From Candidatus Roizmanbacteria bacterium RIFCSPLOWO2_01_FULL_44_13 (GTDB lineage Bacteria; Patescibacteriota; Microgenomatia; UBA1406; GWC2-37-13), in contig MGAT01000008.1 in the NCBI GenBank assembly GCA_001789855.1, positions 8,698-15,442 on the forward strand: DNA of 6,745 bases. The letters run 5' to 3'. The translations under genes and the position numbers were made by a program. Within the stretch, counting starts at the first letter, position 1. The number at the start of each line of letters is the position of its first letter. Positions 1 to 6,132 of the stretch are shown in pieces. The notes under the pieces were generated by a model. It did not search any database. It was not told the origin of the DNA and saw only the letters and a program-made list of their open reading frames with translations.

Positions 1-1
1 G

Positions 2-238
2 CTCCATGACCACGAAATTGGAGGAATTATACCCAAACTTAAAAAAAAACAAATGGTCGCTTCAATACCAAACGGCGATAGGATCGATTACGTACTTGTT
101 GAAGAAAAGGACTTAACAAGTACAAGAGATTTTCTAAAAGAGGGCGATAAAATTCCTGGAAATGATCTCCCACATAATCATAAAGGAACAAAGCGCCAAG
201 GACCGTACGAATATTTAGATCCTGAACCTACTTCATAA
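2..238 (+). CDS. C-terminal end of an unrecognised protein (5' end outside window)
   Basis: The reading frame is open from the left edge (first codons read LHDHEIGGIIPKLKKK) to a TAA at 236-238, giving 78 visible residues. An in-frame ATG lies at 53, but the frame continues upstream of it without a stop and there is no ribosome-binding site at a useful distance (the GGAGGA at 20-25 is 27 bases away). I therefore read this as the tail of a longer gene rather than a 61-residue protein. The segment is hydrophilic and charged, with no membrane segment and no cysteine. A likely folded part (GDRIDYVLVEEKDL) is followed by a Gly/Pro/Asn/His-rich tail ending EYLDPEPTS that is probably disordered. I do not recognise the family and assign no function. 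The gene converges on the mraY-like gene and overlaps its last 11 bases. A 9-base A run at 41-49 encodes the lysines. Confidence 0.6.
   Translation, partial: LHDHEIGGIIPKLKKKQMVASIPNGDRIDYVLVEEKDLTSTRDFLKEGDKIPGNDLPHNHKGTKRQGPYEYLDPEPTS
228..238. other. 11-bp convergent overlap of two gene ends
   Basis: The mraY-like gene stops with TAG (228-230, minus strand) inside the last codons of the plus-strand gene, which stops with TAA at 236-238. No intergenic space remains for a separate terminator. I see no GC-rich hairpin followed by a T-run on either strand around here, so the two transcripts probably run into each other. Confidence 0.75.
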
Positions 239-1268
239 ACGAGATCATCAATCCGAAGATAACGAAGATAATCGAAATCAGCCAGAGTCGCATGACGATC
301 TTTGGTTCCTCCCAACCTCGGTGCTGTAAATAAAGATGAAATGGAGCAACCGGCAGGATCTTTTTTTTCAAAAACTTTTTTCCGAACAGCTGTATTAATG
401 AAGAACCTGCCTCAATAACAAAAACTCCGCCCATGATAGGTAGGGCGAAGGCCTTGCCCAAAATAAGGCCAATCACGGCAAAGGTGGCGCCAAAAGACAG
501 GGCGCCGGCGTCTCCGATCATGATCCTCGCCGGGTAAATGTTGAAATAAAGAAAAGCCAAAAGACCGCCGAGCCAGGCGGCGATAAAAAGAGAGGTCGGC
601 ACGTCGAGGATGCTCCGGGAGACAACCCAAAAACCGATCAGGGCAAAAGACAATATCCCGGTGGCAAGGCCGTCCAATCCGTCGGTAATATTAACCGCGT
701 TGGCAAAAGCAAAAATTATGAAAGACGAGATGACGAGATAAAAATATCCGAGGTTAAAAACGCCAAAAAAAGGCACGTGCATAAACTGAATCTTCAAATC
801 GCTGAAAAGCCAGTAAGAGACGATAAAAGAAAGGATTAATTCGAGGATGGCTTTGTGGCGAATTCTCAACCCAAAAAATCCGTGTTTCTTCCAGAGAAAA
901 ATTTTGTTCAGGTCGTCAAAAATTCCTAGCGCGCCAAAAGACAAAAATGTAAATAAAATTATTTTTATTTCCGAAGCAATCGATGGATAGTTGGTGAGGA
1001 TTTTCTTTTGTAAGATCCAGTACATCAGGATAAAAAGAAAGAAAACCAAGGTGGTCGTCAAGAGGAGCAAAATTCCGCCGCCGACCGGTATACCTTTCTT
1101 TTGGGCGTTGAAACGGTCAAAAATCGGAGTCGGCTTGTTAAAAACGTCTTTCGTCTTTTGCTCGGCTCTCTGAAACTTGAGCTTATAGAGAAAGTCGATA
1201 AAGGGAACGATTAGAGTAAAGTTCAAAATAAATGAAGCAAAAACGGCCAGTAGATAAACCGATATCAT
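228..1268 (-). CDS. mraY: MraY-family phospho-N-acetylmuramoyl-pentapeptide transferase (divergent)
   Basis: Polytopic membrane protein of 346 residues, predicted to transfer phospho-MurNAc-pentapeptide from the UDP precursor to undecaprenyl phosphate, making lipid I on the cytoplasmic face. Visible family motifs are GIFDDLNK (Asp118, Asp119), NAVNITDGLDGLATG (190-204), ARIMIGDAGA (Asp253, equivalent to the third catalytic Asp) and a C-terminal GWEEPKIVMRLW that resembles MraY rather than WecA/TagO. About ten hydrophobic segments fit the family fold, and the length is close to normal (about 320-360). Differences from textbook MraY: the His triplet is His311-Leu-Tyr, GDTGS reads GDAGA, and the early TPTMGG reads IPVGGG. 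The ATG overlaps the dgkA stop (ATGA), and no Shine-Dalgarno is visible upstream, so translational coupling is likely. The stop TAG is at 228-230. Family assignment is secure; strict MraY substrate specificity is inferred from the neighbours and the C-terminal motif. Confidence 0.9.
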   Translation of the reverse strand: MISVYLLAVFASFILNFTLIVPFIDFLYKLKFQRAEQKTKDVFNKPTPIFDRFNAQKKGIPVGGGILLLLTTTLVFFLFILMYWILQKKILTNYPSIASEIKIILFTFLSFGALGIFDDLNKIFLWKKHGFFGLRIRHKAILELILSFIVSYWLFSDLKIQFMHVPFFGVFNLGYFYLVISSFIIFAFANAVNITDGLDGLATGILSFALIGFWVVSRSILDVPTSLFIAAWLGGLLAFLYFNIYPARIMIGDAGALSFGATFAVIGLILGKAFALPIMGGVFVIEAGSSLIQLFGKKFLKKKILPVAPFHLYLQHRGWEEPKIVMRLWLISIIFVIFGLMISFMK

Positions 1269-1627
1269 AAAAATAAATTGACAATTTTCGGCACAAAGAT
1301 TATCGCCGCAATTGTAAACGACCCGACGGCATATAAAAGCATCGCGGCGGCGGCAACGTCTTTGGCAATTTTAATGTCTTCCCTGATTTTCCGGTCGATC
1401 GCGTCTGTCGTCTGTTCGAGGCCGGTATTCAATGTTTCTATCACCAAGCCGACGGTGATAAGAAAAACGATGATTAAAAATTCAATATAGGAAATTTTAA
1501 GGACGAAGGCGCCGATTAAGGACAGAGCAGACAGGAGCAAATGGACTTTATAGTTCGGCTGGGTTTGCAATGCCCAGATCAATCCGTCGACCGCATGTTT
1601 TATAGAAATCGAGTGTTTTTTAAGCAT
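1265..1627 (-). CDS. dgkA: Prokaryotic diacylglycerol kinase / undecaprenol kinase family protein
   Basis: Small integral membrane kinase of 120 residues, the usual size for this family. The signature ETLNTGLEQTTDAID (64-78) matches the conserved E-x-L-N-T/S-A-x-E-x-x-x-D core, followed by IAKDVAAAAML (87-97). About three hydrophobic helices are visible (roughly 31-44, 48-65, 93-112) after an amphipathic N-terminal helix. Gram-positive members phosphorylate undecaprenol and E. coli DgkA phosphorylates diacylglycerol. In this operon, immediately before mraY, a role in supplying undecaprenyl phosphate is the better inference, but substrate cannot be read from sequence. The first metal-ligand region reads TQPNYKVH, with Gln23 where E. 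coli has Glu28. NTG replaces the usual NTA. The start ATG lies inside the end of yvcK (8-bp overlap ATGCTTAA), and the TGA stop overlaps the next ATG. Confidence 0.92.
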   Translation of the reverse strand: MLKKHSISIKHAVDGLIWALQTQPNYKVHLLLSALSLIGAFVLKISYIEFLIIVFLITVGLVIETLNTGLEQTTDAIDRKIREDIKIAKDVAAAAMLLYAVGSFTIAAIIFVPKIVNLFL

Positions 1628-2594
1628 AAAATATTTTATTCAAGGCCTTGGACACTTTTTTAGAATCGTGTCTCAAAATGCTCCGGTATAAAATGTCGTT
1701 TGAGTCGGGCGTTACCGGCTTGTCGTCTATCAGGTCTCGTTCTATTATTTTAGCCGATCCTGCTTTTGTTCCCAAATCGTTCTCTACCTCAATCTCATTA
1801 TAGCGTTCGTAGCTCTTCAAAACCTCTTTAGAGATACGGTTATTATTGACAAGGATAATGTCTGGGGTCTTACCCAAATATTTGACGAGATCTCTCAAGT
1901 GATCCGAAGCTTTGTATCCGGTAGTTTGGCCGGATTTAGTCATCAGATTCATAATAAAAATAATTTTTGCTTTTGACTTATTGATCGCTTCTTTGACGCC
2001 TTTAACTAGGAGAACCGGGATTATACTAGTATAAAGATCTCCCGGCCCGACGATAAGATATTCGCACTCCGTTAGAGCCGACAGCGCTTTTTCGCTGCCT
2101 TTTCCCTCCGGAACGAGATAGGCTTTTTTAATCAGTGATGCCTCGGTATGATTTTCGTCGATCAATCCTTCGCCCGTTATGACCTTGCCATTTTCGTATT
2201 CCGCGACTAGGTGCAGTTTGTCGACCGTAACAGGAATTACCTTACCCTTTGTTTTTAAAACGTAGGCAGCCATTTCTATCGCCTCATCATAGGAGGAACT
2301 AACCTTCTCGAGCGCGGCCAAAAAAATGTTGCCGAAGTTGTGGCCTTTAAAATCGCCTTTTTCAAATCGGTATAAAAATAGTTTGCGCCAGAGCATAGGG
2401 GCATCGGACAATGCCACCAGGCACTGGCGAAGGTCACCCGGAGGCAAAACTCCCAGTTGGTCCCTAAGGCGCCCGGTGCTCCCCCCCGAATCCATCATGG
2501 AAACCACGACCGATAGATCGAGTTTTTCGTCCTTTAGACCGGACAAAACCACAAAGGTACCGGTGCCGCCGCCAATGACAGTAACTTTTTTCAT
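1620..2594 (-). CDS. yvcK: YvcK/GlmR family UDP-sugar-binding regulator (CofD-like fold)
   Basis: Cytoplasmic protein of 324 residues, full length for YvcK (about 310-330). The family motifs appear in order: VIGGGTGTF (6-14), DSGGSTGRLR (35-44), PPGDLRQCLVALSD (51-64), GHNFGNIFLAAL (84-95), VGPGDLYTSIIP (182-193), NLMTKSGQTTGY (206-217) and a C-terminal SILRHD. The fold resembles 2-phospho-L-lactate transferase CofD, but the sequence is of the YvcK branch. In Bacillus, Listeria and mycobacteria this protein binds UDP-GlcNAc, is needed on gluconeogenic carbon sources and affects cell-wall synthesis. In B. subtilis it (as GlmR) stimulates GlmS. Here it follows the GlmU-like gene with an ATGA overlap, so it probably senses or tunes the UDP-GlcNAc pool feeding MurA. 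The purine-rich GAGGTGAGGAAAGAG upstream ends about 16 bases before the ATG, rather far for a standard ribosome-binding site. It is not a typical enzyme in cofactor F420 synthesis. Confidence 0.95.
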   Translation of the reverse strand: MKKVTVIGGGTGTFVVLSGLKDEKLDLSVVVSMMDSGGSTGRLRDQLGVLPPGDLRQCLVALSDAPMLWRKLFLYRFEKGDFKGHNFGNIFLAALEKVSSSYDEAIEMAAYVLKTKGKVIPVTVDKLHLVAEYENGKVITGEGLIDENHTEASLIKKAYLVPEGKGSEKALSALTECEYLIVGPGDLYTSIIPVLLVKGVKEAINKSKAKIIFIMNLMTKSGQTTGYKASDHLRDLVKYLGKTPDIILVNNNRISKEVLKSYERYNEIEVENDLGTKAGSAKIIERDLIDDKPVTPDSNDILYRSILRHDSKKVSKALNKIFYA

Positions 2595-3859
2595 GGGTAT
2601 AAATTTACTCTTTCCTCACCTCGAATGAGATAGGTATTATCGTCTATGTCGTCTCTAACTACTTCGCAAGGCGCAACCAAACAATTTTTTCCAATCTTTA
2701 CACCAGGGATTATTGCCGAATTCACTCCGACTTTACTGGCGCGGCCAATAATCGCTCCAAGTTTCCCCAATCCGGTGTCAACTTTATTCTCGCTTATATA
2801 CGAATTGATGCTGGCAGCGTCGAATCTGAAATTCGCGGTAATTGCACCCGCGCCCATCATCGATTCGTTGTCCATTACCGAGTCCCCGATATAGTTACGG
2901 TGCAACATCACCCGATTGCCAACCGAAGAACGCGCCACTTCGCAGAGCGAGCCTATAAGACAGTCTTCTCCTATTTGAGATTCCCGGATTAGGGAATAGT
3001 CGCCGACGATGCTATTGTCTCCGATATATGCCGGCCCGACAATTTTAGCAAAATCTCCTACTTTTACGTTCTCTCCGAACACGACCGGGCCGACGACTAT
3101 GGCTTTTTTGGAAACCTGGCAAGAGCCCGGAATGGATTCCTTTTTTATGCCGGACATTATTATTTTCATCATCGAAAGAACGTGCCAGGGATATTTTAGA
3201 CTCTGCCAATAGCCGTCGTATTGAAAGTAGTCCCGTTCATAGTCGGAAGCCAATAGCTTAGTCATCGCTTGCTCATAATGGTCGTTTTGCTTTGTCTTTA
3301 CCTCGGCTATTGTTTTAGTCAAAACATTTAGATCGGAAAAATAATCTACCACCAATTTGACGATATTTGATGGCCGTTTGTCGGGCTCTGGCTTTTCGAT
3401 AATTTGCGATAATCTATCTTTCTCGTCAAACTTGAAGTAGCCGCCGGGAAAGTACTCATTTAATTTTTTCCCAAAAAAAATAATTTTATTTTTCGGCGCT
3501 GGAATGGAGGTTATTTTTGCCAGAATCGAATAATCGAGAAGATCGTTGGCATTGACAATCAAAGTTTCACCCGCAAGATGATTTTTGACGGAAAGAATGG
3601 CGCCTGCCTGGCCCGCATATTCTTCTTTTTGGACGATCACCTGAATTTTTGGTTCGCGGTTTTCGACCAGTCTTTTGAATACGAGGGCGTTGTCTTTATG
3701 GGAAACAATGGTAAAATTTTCGCAGTATTTTTTTAATTCTTCAATCTGGTAAAGAATGAGTGGTTTGCCTAAAAATTGAAAAAGAGATTTGTCGGTCAAC
3801 GGCCAAAATCTCCGGCTCTCGCCGCCCGCCAAAATAAGAACGTTTTTTATTTTTCTCAT
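2591..3859 (-). CDS. GlmU-like bifunctional sugar-1-phosphate nucleotidylyltransferase / left-handed beta-helix acyltransferase
   Basis: Protein of 422 residues with two domains. The N-terminal nucleotidyltransferase domain (about 1-230) has LAGGESRRF (10-18), Lys24 in DKSLFQFLGKP at the position of the PK lysine, QKEEYAGQAGAI (77-88), the NANDLLD metal site (Asp106), EKP (155-157) and a closing DGYWQSLKYPWHVL. From about 250 onward, hexapeptide repeats form a left-handed beta-helix. This part contains HRNYIGDSVM (His320, aligning with the acetyltransferase base of E. coli GlmU), GAGAITANFRFD and KLGAIIGRASKVGVNSAIIP. The layout resembles archaeal-type bifunctional enzymes that make UDP-GlcNAc from GlcN-1-P, shorter than E. 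coli GlmU (456). Its position between murA and yvcK supports UDP-GlcNAc synthesis. The usual second metal-binding Asp (WxDxG) is Ser220, so nucleotidyl transfer is not certain. Another sugar nucleotide is possible, hence no gene symbol. The ATG is preceded by a likely leaderless promoter, and the TGA overlaps yvcK. Confidence 0.85.
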   Translation of the reverse strand: MRKIKNVLILAGGESRRFWPLTDKSLFQFLGKPLILYQIEELKKYCENFTIVSHKDNALVFKRLVENREPKIQVIVQKEEYAGQAGAILSVKNHLAGETLIVNANDLLDYSILAKITSIPAPKNKIIFFGKKLNEYFPGGYFKFDEKDRLSQIIEKPEPDKRPSNIVKLVVDYFSDLNVLTKTIAEVKTKQNDHYEQAMTKLLASDYERDYFQYDGYWQSLKYPWHVLSMMKIIMSGIKKESIPGSCQVSKKAIVVGPVVFGENVKVGDFAKIVGPAYIGDNSIVGDYSLIRESQIGEDCLIGSLCEVARSSVGNRVMLHRNYIGDSVMDNESMMGAGAITANFRFDAASINSYISENKVDTGLGKLGAIIGRASKVGVNSAIIPGVKIGKNCLVAPCEVVRDDIDDNTYLIRGEERVNLYP

Positions 3860-3865
3860 AGCTCA

Positions 3866-3874
3866 ATTTTACCA
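3866..3874 (-). promoter_or_regulatory. Candidate extended -10 promoter for the GlmU-like/yvcK/dgkA/mraY genes
   Basis: On the minus strand the 39-bp murA to GlmU-like gap contains TGGTAAAAT, an extended -10 element (TGn plus TAAAAT). Only six bases (TGAGCT) separate it from the ATG at 3859-3857. Standard spacing puts transcription initiation at about the A of the ATG, so the mRNA would be leaderless; no AGGAGG-like site is present. The -35 region at 17-bp spacing reads GCCCGC and is not a match, which an extended -10 can tolerate. Seen: motif and spacing. Inferred: promoter activity. Confidence 0.5.
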
Positions 3875-3878
3875 CAAT

Positions 3879-3892
3879 CCGCCAGTAGGCGG
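3879..3892. repeat. Short GC-rich palindrome in the only intergenic gap
   Basis: CCGCC-AGTA-GGCGG forms a perfect 5-bp G/C stem with a 4-base loop, placed 4 bases upstream of the extended -10. On the minus strand the upstream arm continues as CTGCCCGCC, while the downstream arm departs after GGCGG (GGCGGATTG instead of GGCGGGCAG), as if a longer palindrome had one arm altered. No T-run follows on either strand, so it does not look like an intrinsic terminator. It could be a dispersed repeat unit or a regulator site; neither can be decided from one copy. Confidence 0.45.
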
Positions 3893-3898
3893 GCAGGG

Positions 3899-5224
3899 TT
3901 AGATCTTTTTAATATCCCCTCCCAAGGCTCTAATCTTCACAACGAAGTTTTCGTAACCGCGCTCCAATTGGGAAACGCCATTGATGATTGATTCCCCGGA
4001 AGACAACAAAGCGGCGCAGGCCAGAGCAGCTCCGGCGCGCAAATCCTTTATAGTCAGAACGCCGTTATGGAGCGGGTGCCCGCCTTTAATTTTTATCGCC
4101 TGCTGATATTTTTTTCCTTCTTCCCAATTAAAATGATAAAAGCCTTTTGGGTTGGTTACCGATGGCTCGAAAAATTCTATCTCGGCGCCGAGTTTTTTCA
4201 ATTCCTCTACATAGGAAAACCTATTTTCGAAAAGGCGTTCGTGAATTATCGATTCGCCGGAAGCGGTGGTCAGGAAAACGGCAAAATTCGGCTGCCAGTC
4301 GGTCATAAAACCCGGGTGGGGAGAAGTCTCTATATCGACCGATTTCACTGGTCCTTTGTAGAAAAATCTAAATTTATTTCCAGGCAATTTATCTATTCCC
4401 GAGCCAGCCTCTTCCATTTTATTCAGAAAGGATTCGACGCTGGTAGAAGGAATATTCCCGACAACGACGTCACCCTTTGACGCCACCGCCAAAGTTGCAT
4501 AAGTGACGAATTCATTCCTGTCAGAAATTATTTTGAATGGAAATTTTTGTGAAAGCGGCAGGCTTTTATTGACAATAATTTTGTCGTCCTGCTTTTTTAT
4601 TCGGGCACCTGCTTCATTCAGGAAAACAATCAAGTCGTCTATCTCCGGCTCGTTCGCCCCGTTTTCTATGACGACTTCTTTATCGGTCATGAGCGCAATT
4701 AAAATCAGGAGTTCTGTTCCGGTGTGGGACGGTTTTGGAAAACGATAACGGCCAGCGGGCGGTGTAGTTATTTTAGCTTTGTAGTAACCAGTTTTTGAAT
4801 CGTAATCTACTTTTACTCCAAGGCTTTTCATTCCCTCGACGATCCTATCGATGGGGCGGGCACCCAGCCGGCAACCGCCTGGATTGGGAACCAAGCATTC
4901 TCCAAATTTCAGAAGGAGCGGGGCAAAAAACAAAAAAGAGACTCTAATTTTTGAGCCGTAAAACAAATCAATTTTATTTTCCTTCAAGCCGCTCCCGTCG
5001 ATCTGGAGGCTATTTTTTTCGTTGAAATTGACCCTTCCTCCAACGGCTTTGACCAATTCGATCAGGTCTAAGACGTCGTTTATCCGGGGAATGTTCTCCA
5101 ATTCAACCTTGCTTTCAAACATCAAGGCGGCGATGATGGTTTTTAGGGCAACATTTTTTGCGCCGGACAATACAATCTCTCCTTTAAGCGGCTTGCCGCC
5201 GCGGATATAATATGAATCGCTCAT
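3899..5224 (-). CDS. murA: UDP-N-acetylglucosamine 1-carboxyvinyltransferase MurA
   Basis: Cytoplasmic enzyme of 441 residues (family usually 417-430) that transfers enolpyruvate from PEP to UDP-GlcNAc, the first committed step of peptidoglycan synthesis. It has the two-domain EPSP-synthase-like fold. Key sites are GAKNVALK (Lys23, Asn24; E. coli Lys22/Asn23), IRVSFLF (Arg94), PGGCRLGARP (Cys118; E. coli Cys115, and Arg123), NEPEIDDL, FMTDWQ (Asp309, catalytic base; E. coli Asp305), DLRAGAAL (Arg396) and the closing QLERGYENF. Cys118 is the residue fosfomycin alkylates, so the protein lacks the Cys-to-Asp form of intrinsic resistance. Differences from the common consensus are TGTELLIL for TATENLLM and SDRNEFVT for PDRIEAGT, so it is a divergent but complete MurA. 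The start ATG overlaps the murB TGA (ATGA), and AGAGG lies 10 bases upstream. The gene ends with TAA just before the palindrome. Confidence 0.96.
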   Translation of the reverse strand: MSDSYYIRGGKPLKGEIVLSGAKNVALKTIIAALMFESKVELENIPRINDVLDLIELVKAVGGRVNFNEKNSLQIDGSGLKENKIDLFYGSKIRVSFLFFAPLLLKFGECLVPNPGGCRLGARPIDRIVEGMKSLGVKVDYDSKTGYYKAKITTPPAGRYRFPKPSHTGTELLILIALMTDKEVVIENGANEPEIDDLIVFLNEAGARIKKQDDKIIVNKSLPLSQKFPFKIISDRNEFVTYATLAVASKGDVVVGNIPSTSVESFLNKMEEAGSGIDKLPGNKFRFFYKGPVKSVDIETSPHPGFMTDWQPNFAVFLTTASGESIIHERLFENRFSYVEELKKLGAEIEFFEPSVTNPKGFYHFNWEEGKKYQQAIKIKGGHPLHNGVLTIKDLRAGAALACAALLSSGESIINGVSQLERGYENFVVKIRALGGDIKKI

Positions 5225-6132
5225 ATCACTATTACCTCTTCTTCCAATTTTACTCCAAACTTTTTTTCTACTTCGCCCCTAATTAAATTCAGCAATCTAA
5301 CCAGGTCTTCTGATTTTCCGCCTCCGCGGTTGATGATAAAATTGGCGTGGACGGGTGAAACATAAAAATTACCGATGGTTCTCCCTTTTAAACCGGCCTG
5401 GTCGATTAAGTAACCGGCCGAAGTAGTCGACAATTTTAATTTATTTTTTTGATCCTCGGTTATATTTCGAAAAAAGCATCCGGAAGAAGCAATCCCGTAT
5501 GGCTGAGTTTTTTTCCGGTAGTCCAGGGCAAAGGCGGCTTTTTCTCTGAGAATTTTAGGGTCGGCTTTTCCCAACTGAAAAATGCCTTCTAGGACAATTT
5601 CGTGAGTCTTTTGCAGTATGGAGTAGTCGTAGGCGAATTGAAAATACTCCCGATCGACTTTTTTAACCTCGGCTTTCTCGTCGATTAAATAGGCATAAAG
5701 CAAATCGTCGCCGAAATAGGTTGGCGGTTTTGTCCATTTGGAATTCATATAGATTGCGCCTCCGACCGTGCCCGGGAGTCCTTGGTGGAATTCAAATCCA
5801 CCCCAACCGGTAGCAATTGATTTGGCGATAAGGAGCGTCACGGGGTAACCCGACGACACCGAAACAATAACGCTGTCGGGAGAGTCTTCGAGGACTTTTA
5901 ATTCCCTATAATCGTTTTTGACCGTGAGCCCCGCCAACGCGTCTTTCGTGATTGCCAAATTGCTCCCTCCGCCGAGCAAAAACATGGATAGGTCATTTTT
6001 TAAGGAATATTTTTTCGCAGCGATCAGATCCTGCCTCGTTTTTGCGTCAAAAAAATATTCCGCTTTTACCCGGGTTTTTAGTGTCAAGAAATTGGATATG
6101 TCCTTATTTTTTTCGACTTTGAGATTCGTCAT
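5221..6132 (-). CDS. murB: UDP-N-acetylenolpyruvoylglucosamine reductase MurB
   Basis: FAD-dependent cytoplasmic reductase of 303 residues, close to the shorter type II MurB length. It reduces enolpyruvyl-UDP-GlcNAc to UDP-MurNAc with NADPH. FAD-binding motifs are clear: FLLGGGSNLAI (51-61) and GFEFHQGLPGTVGGAIYMNSK (112-132, one stretch). The C-terminal substrate domain has SSGCFFRNI (216-224), AGYLIDQAGLKGRTIGNF (239-256), HANFIINRGGG (262-272) and LEEEV (296-300). Two catalytic positions differ from E. coli. The proton-donor Ser (Ser229) aligns with Cys219, and the YRxS arginine (Arg159) aligns with Asp169 in FAYDYSIL. The C-terminal glutamate is present. The gene starts in a 4-bp ATGA overlap with murC and ends in another with murA, and no Shine-Dalgarno is seen. 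Assignment as MurB is firm; the altered active-site residues may be a lineage feature. Confidence 0.95.
   Translation of the reverse strand: MTNLKVEKNKDISNFLTLKTRVKAEYFFDAKTRQDLIAAKKYSLKNDLSMFLLGGGSNLAITKDALAGLTVKNDYRELKVLEDSPDSVIVSVSSGYPVTLLIAKSIATGWGGFEFHQGLPGTVGGAIYMNSKWTKPPTYFGDDLLYAYLIDEKAEVKKVDREYFQFAYDYSILQKTHEIVLEGIFQLGKADPKILREKAAFALDYRKKTQPYGIASSGCFFRNITEDQKNKLKLSTTSAGYLIDQAGLKGRTIGNFYVSPVHANFIINRGGGKSEDLVRLLNLIRGEVEKKFGVKLEEEVIVI
5235..5239 (-). promoter_or_regulatory. Shine-Dalgarno-like AGAGG before murA
   Basis: Within the 3' end of murB, GAAGAGG ends 10 bases before the murA ATG at 5224-5222. It is the clearest ribosome-binding-site candidate in the window. The yvcK start has only a distant purine-rich stretch, and the starts of murB, the GlmU-like gene, dgkA and mraY have none. 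The same bases encode the Glu-rich end of MurB, so the match could be partly coincidental. Confidence 0.4.

Noticed and set aside
53..238. Stand-alone 61-residue protein starting at ATG 53
   Set aside because: The frame is open back to the left edge and no ribosome-binding site is at a suitable distance, so a truncated longer gene is the simpler reading.
361..368. Programmed frameshift at the 8-base T/A run in mraY
   Set aside because: The run encodes lysines in a basic loop, the frame is intact on both sides and no alternative frame of interest follows.
412..630. 72-residue minus-strand open frame inside the mraY-like gene
   Set aside because: It overlaps the conserved catalytic region of the MraY frame in another phase and resembles no protein.
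1620..2594. CofD, the F420 biosynthesis transferase
   Set aside because: The motif set and length match YvcK, and no F420 genes are nearby; CofD similarity is at the fold level.
3876..3898. Intrinsic terminator after murA
   Set aside because: The stem is only 5 bp and on the minus strand is followed by ATTGTGG, not a T-run; the next element is a promoter-like -10.
4067..4480. 137-residue plus-strand open frame inside murA
   Set aside because: It lies wholly antisense to conserved MurA codons, has no recognisable motifs and no own upstream signals; it is a shadow frame.
1265..6132. Recoded UGA (Gracilibacteria/SR1 or Mycoplasma-type code)
   Set aside because: TGA ends four genes exactly where their families end and where the next ATG begins, so it acts as a normal stop.
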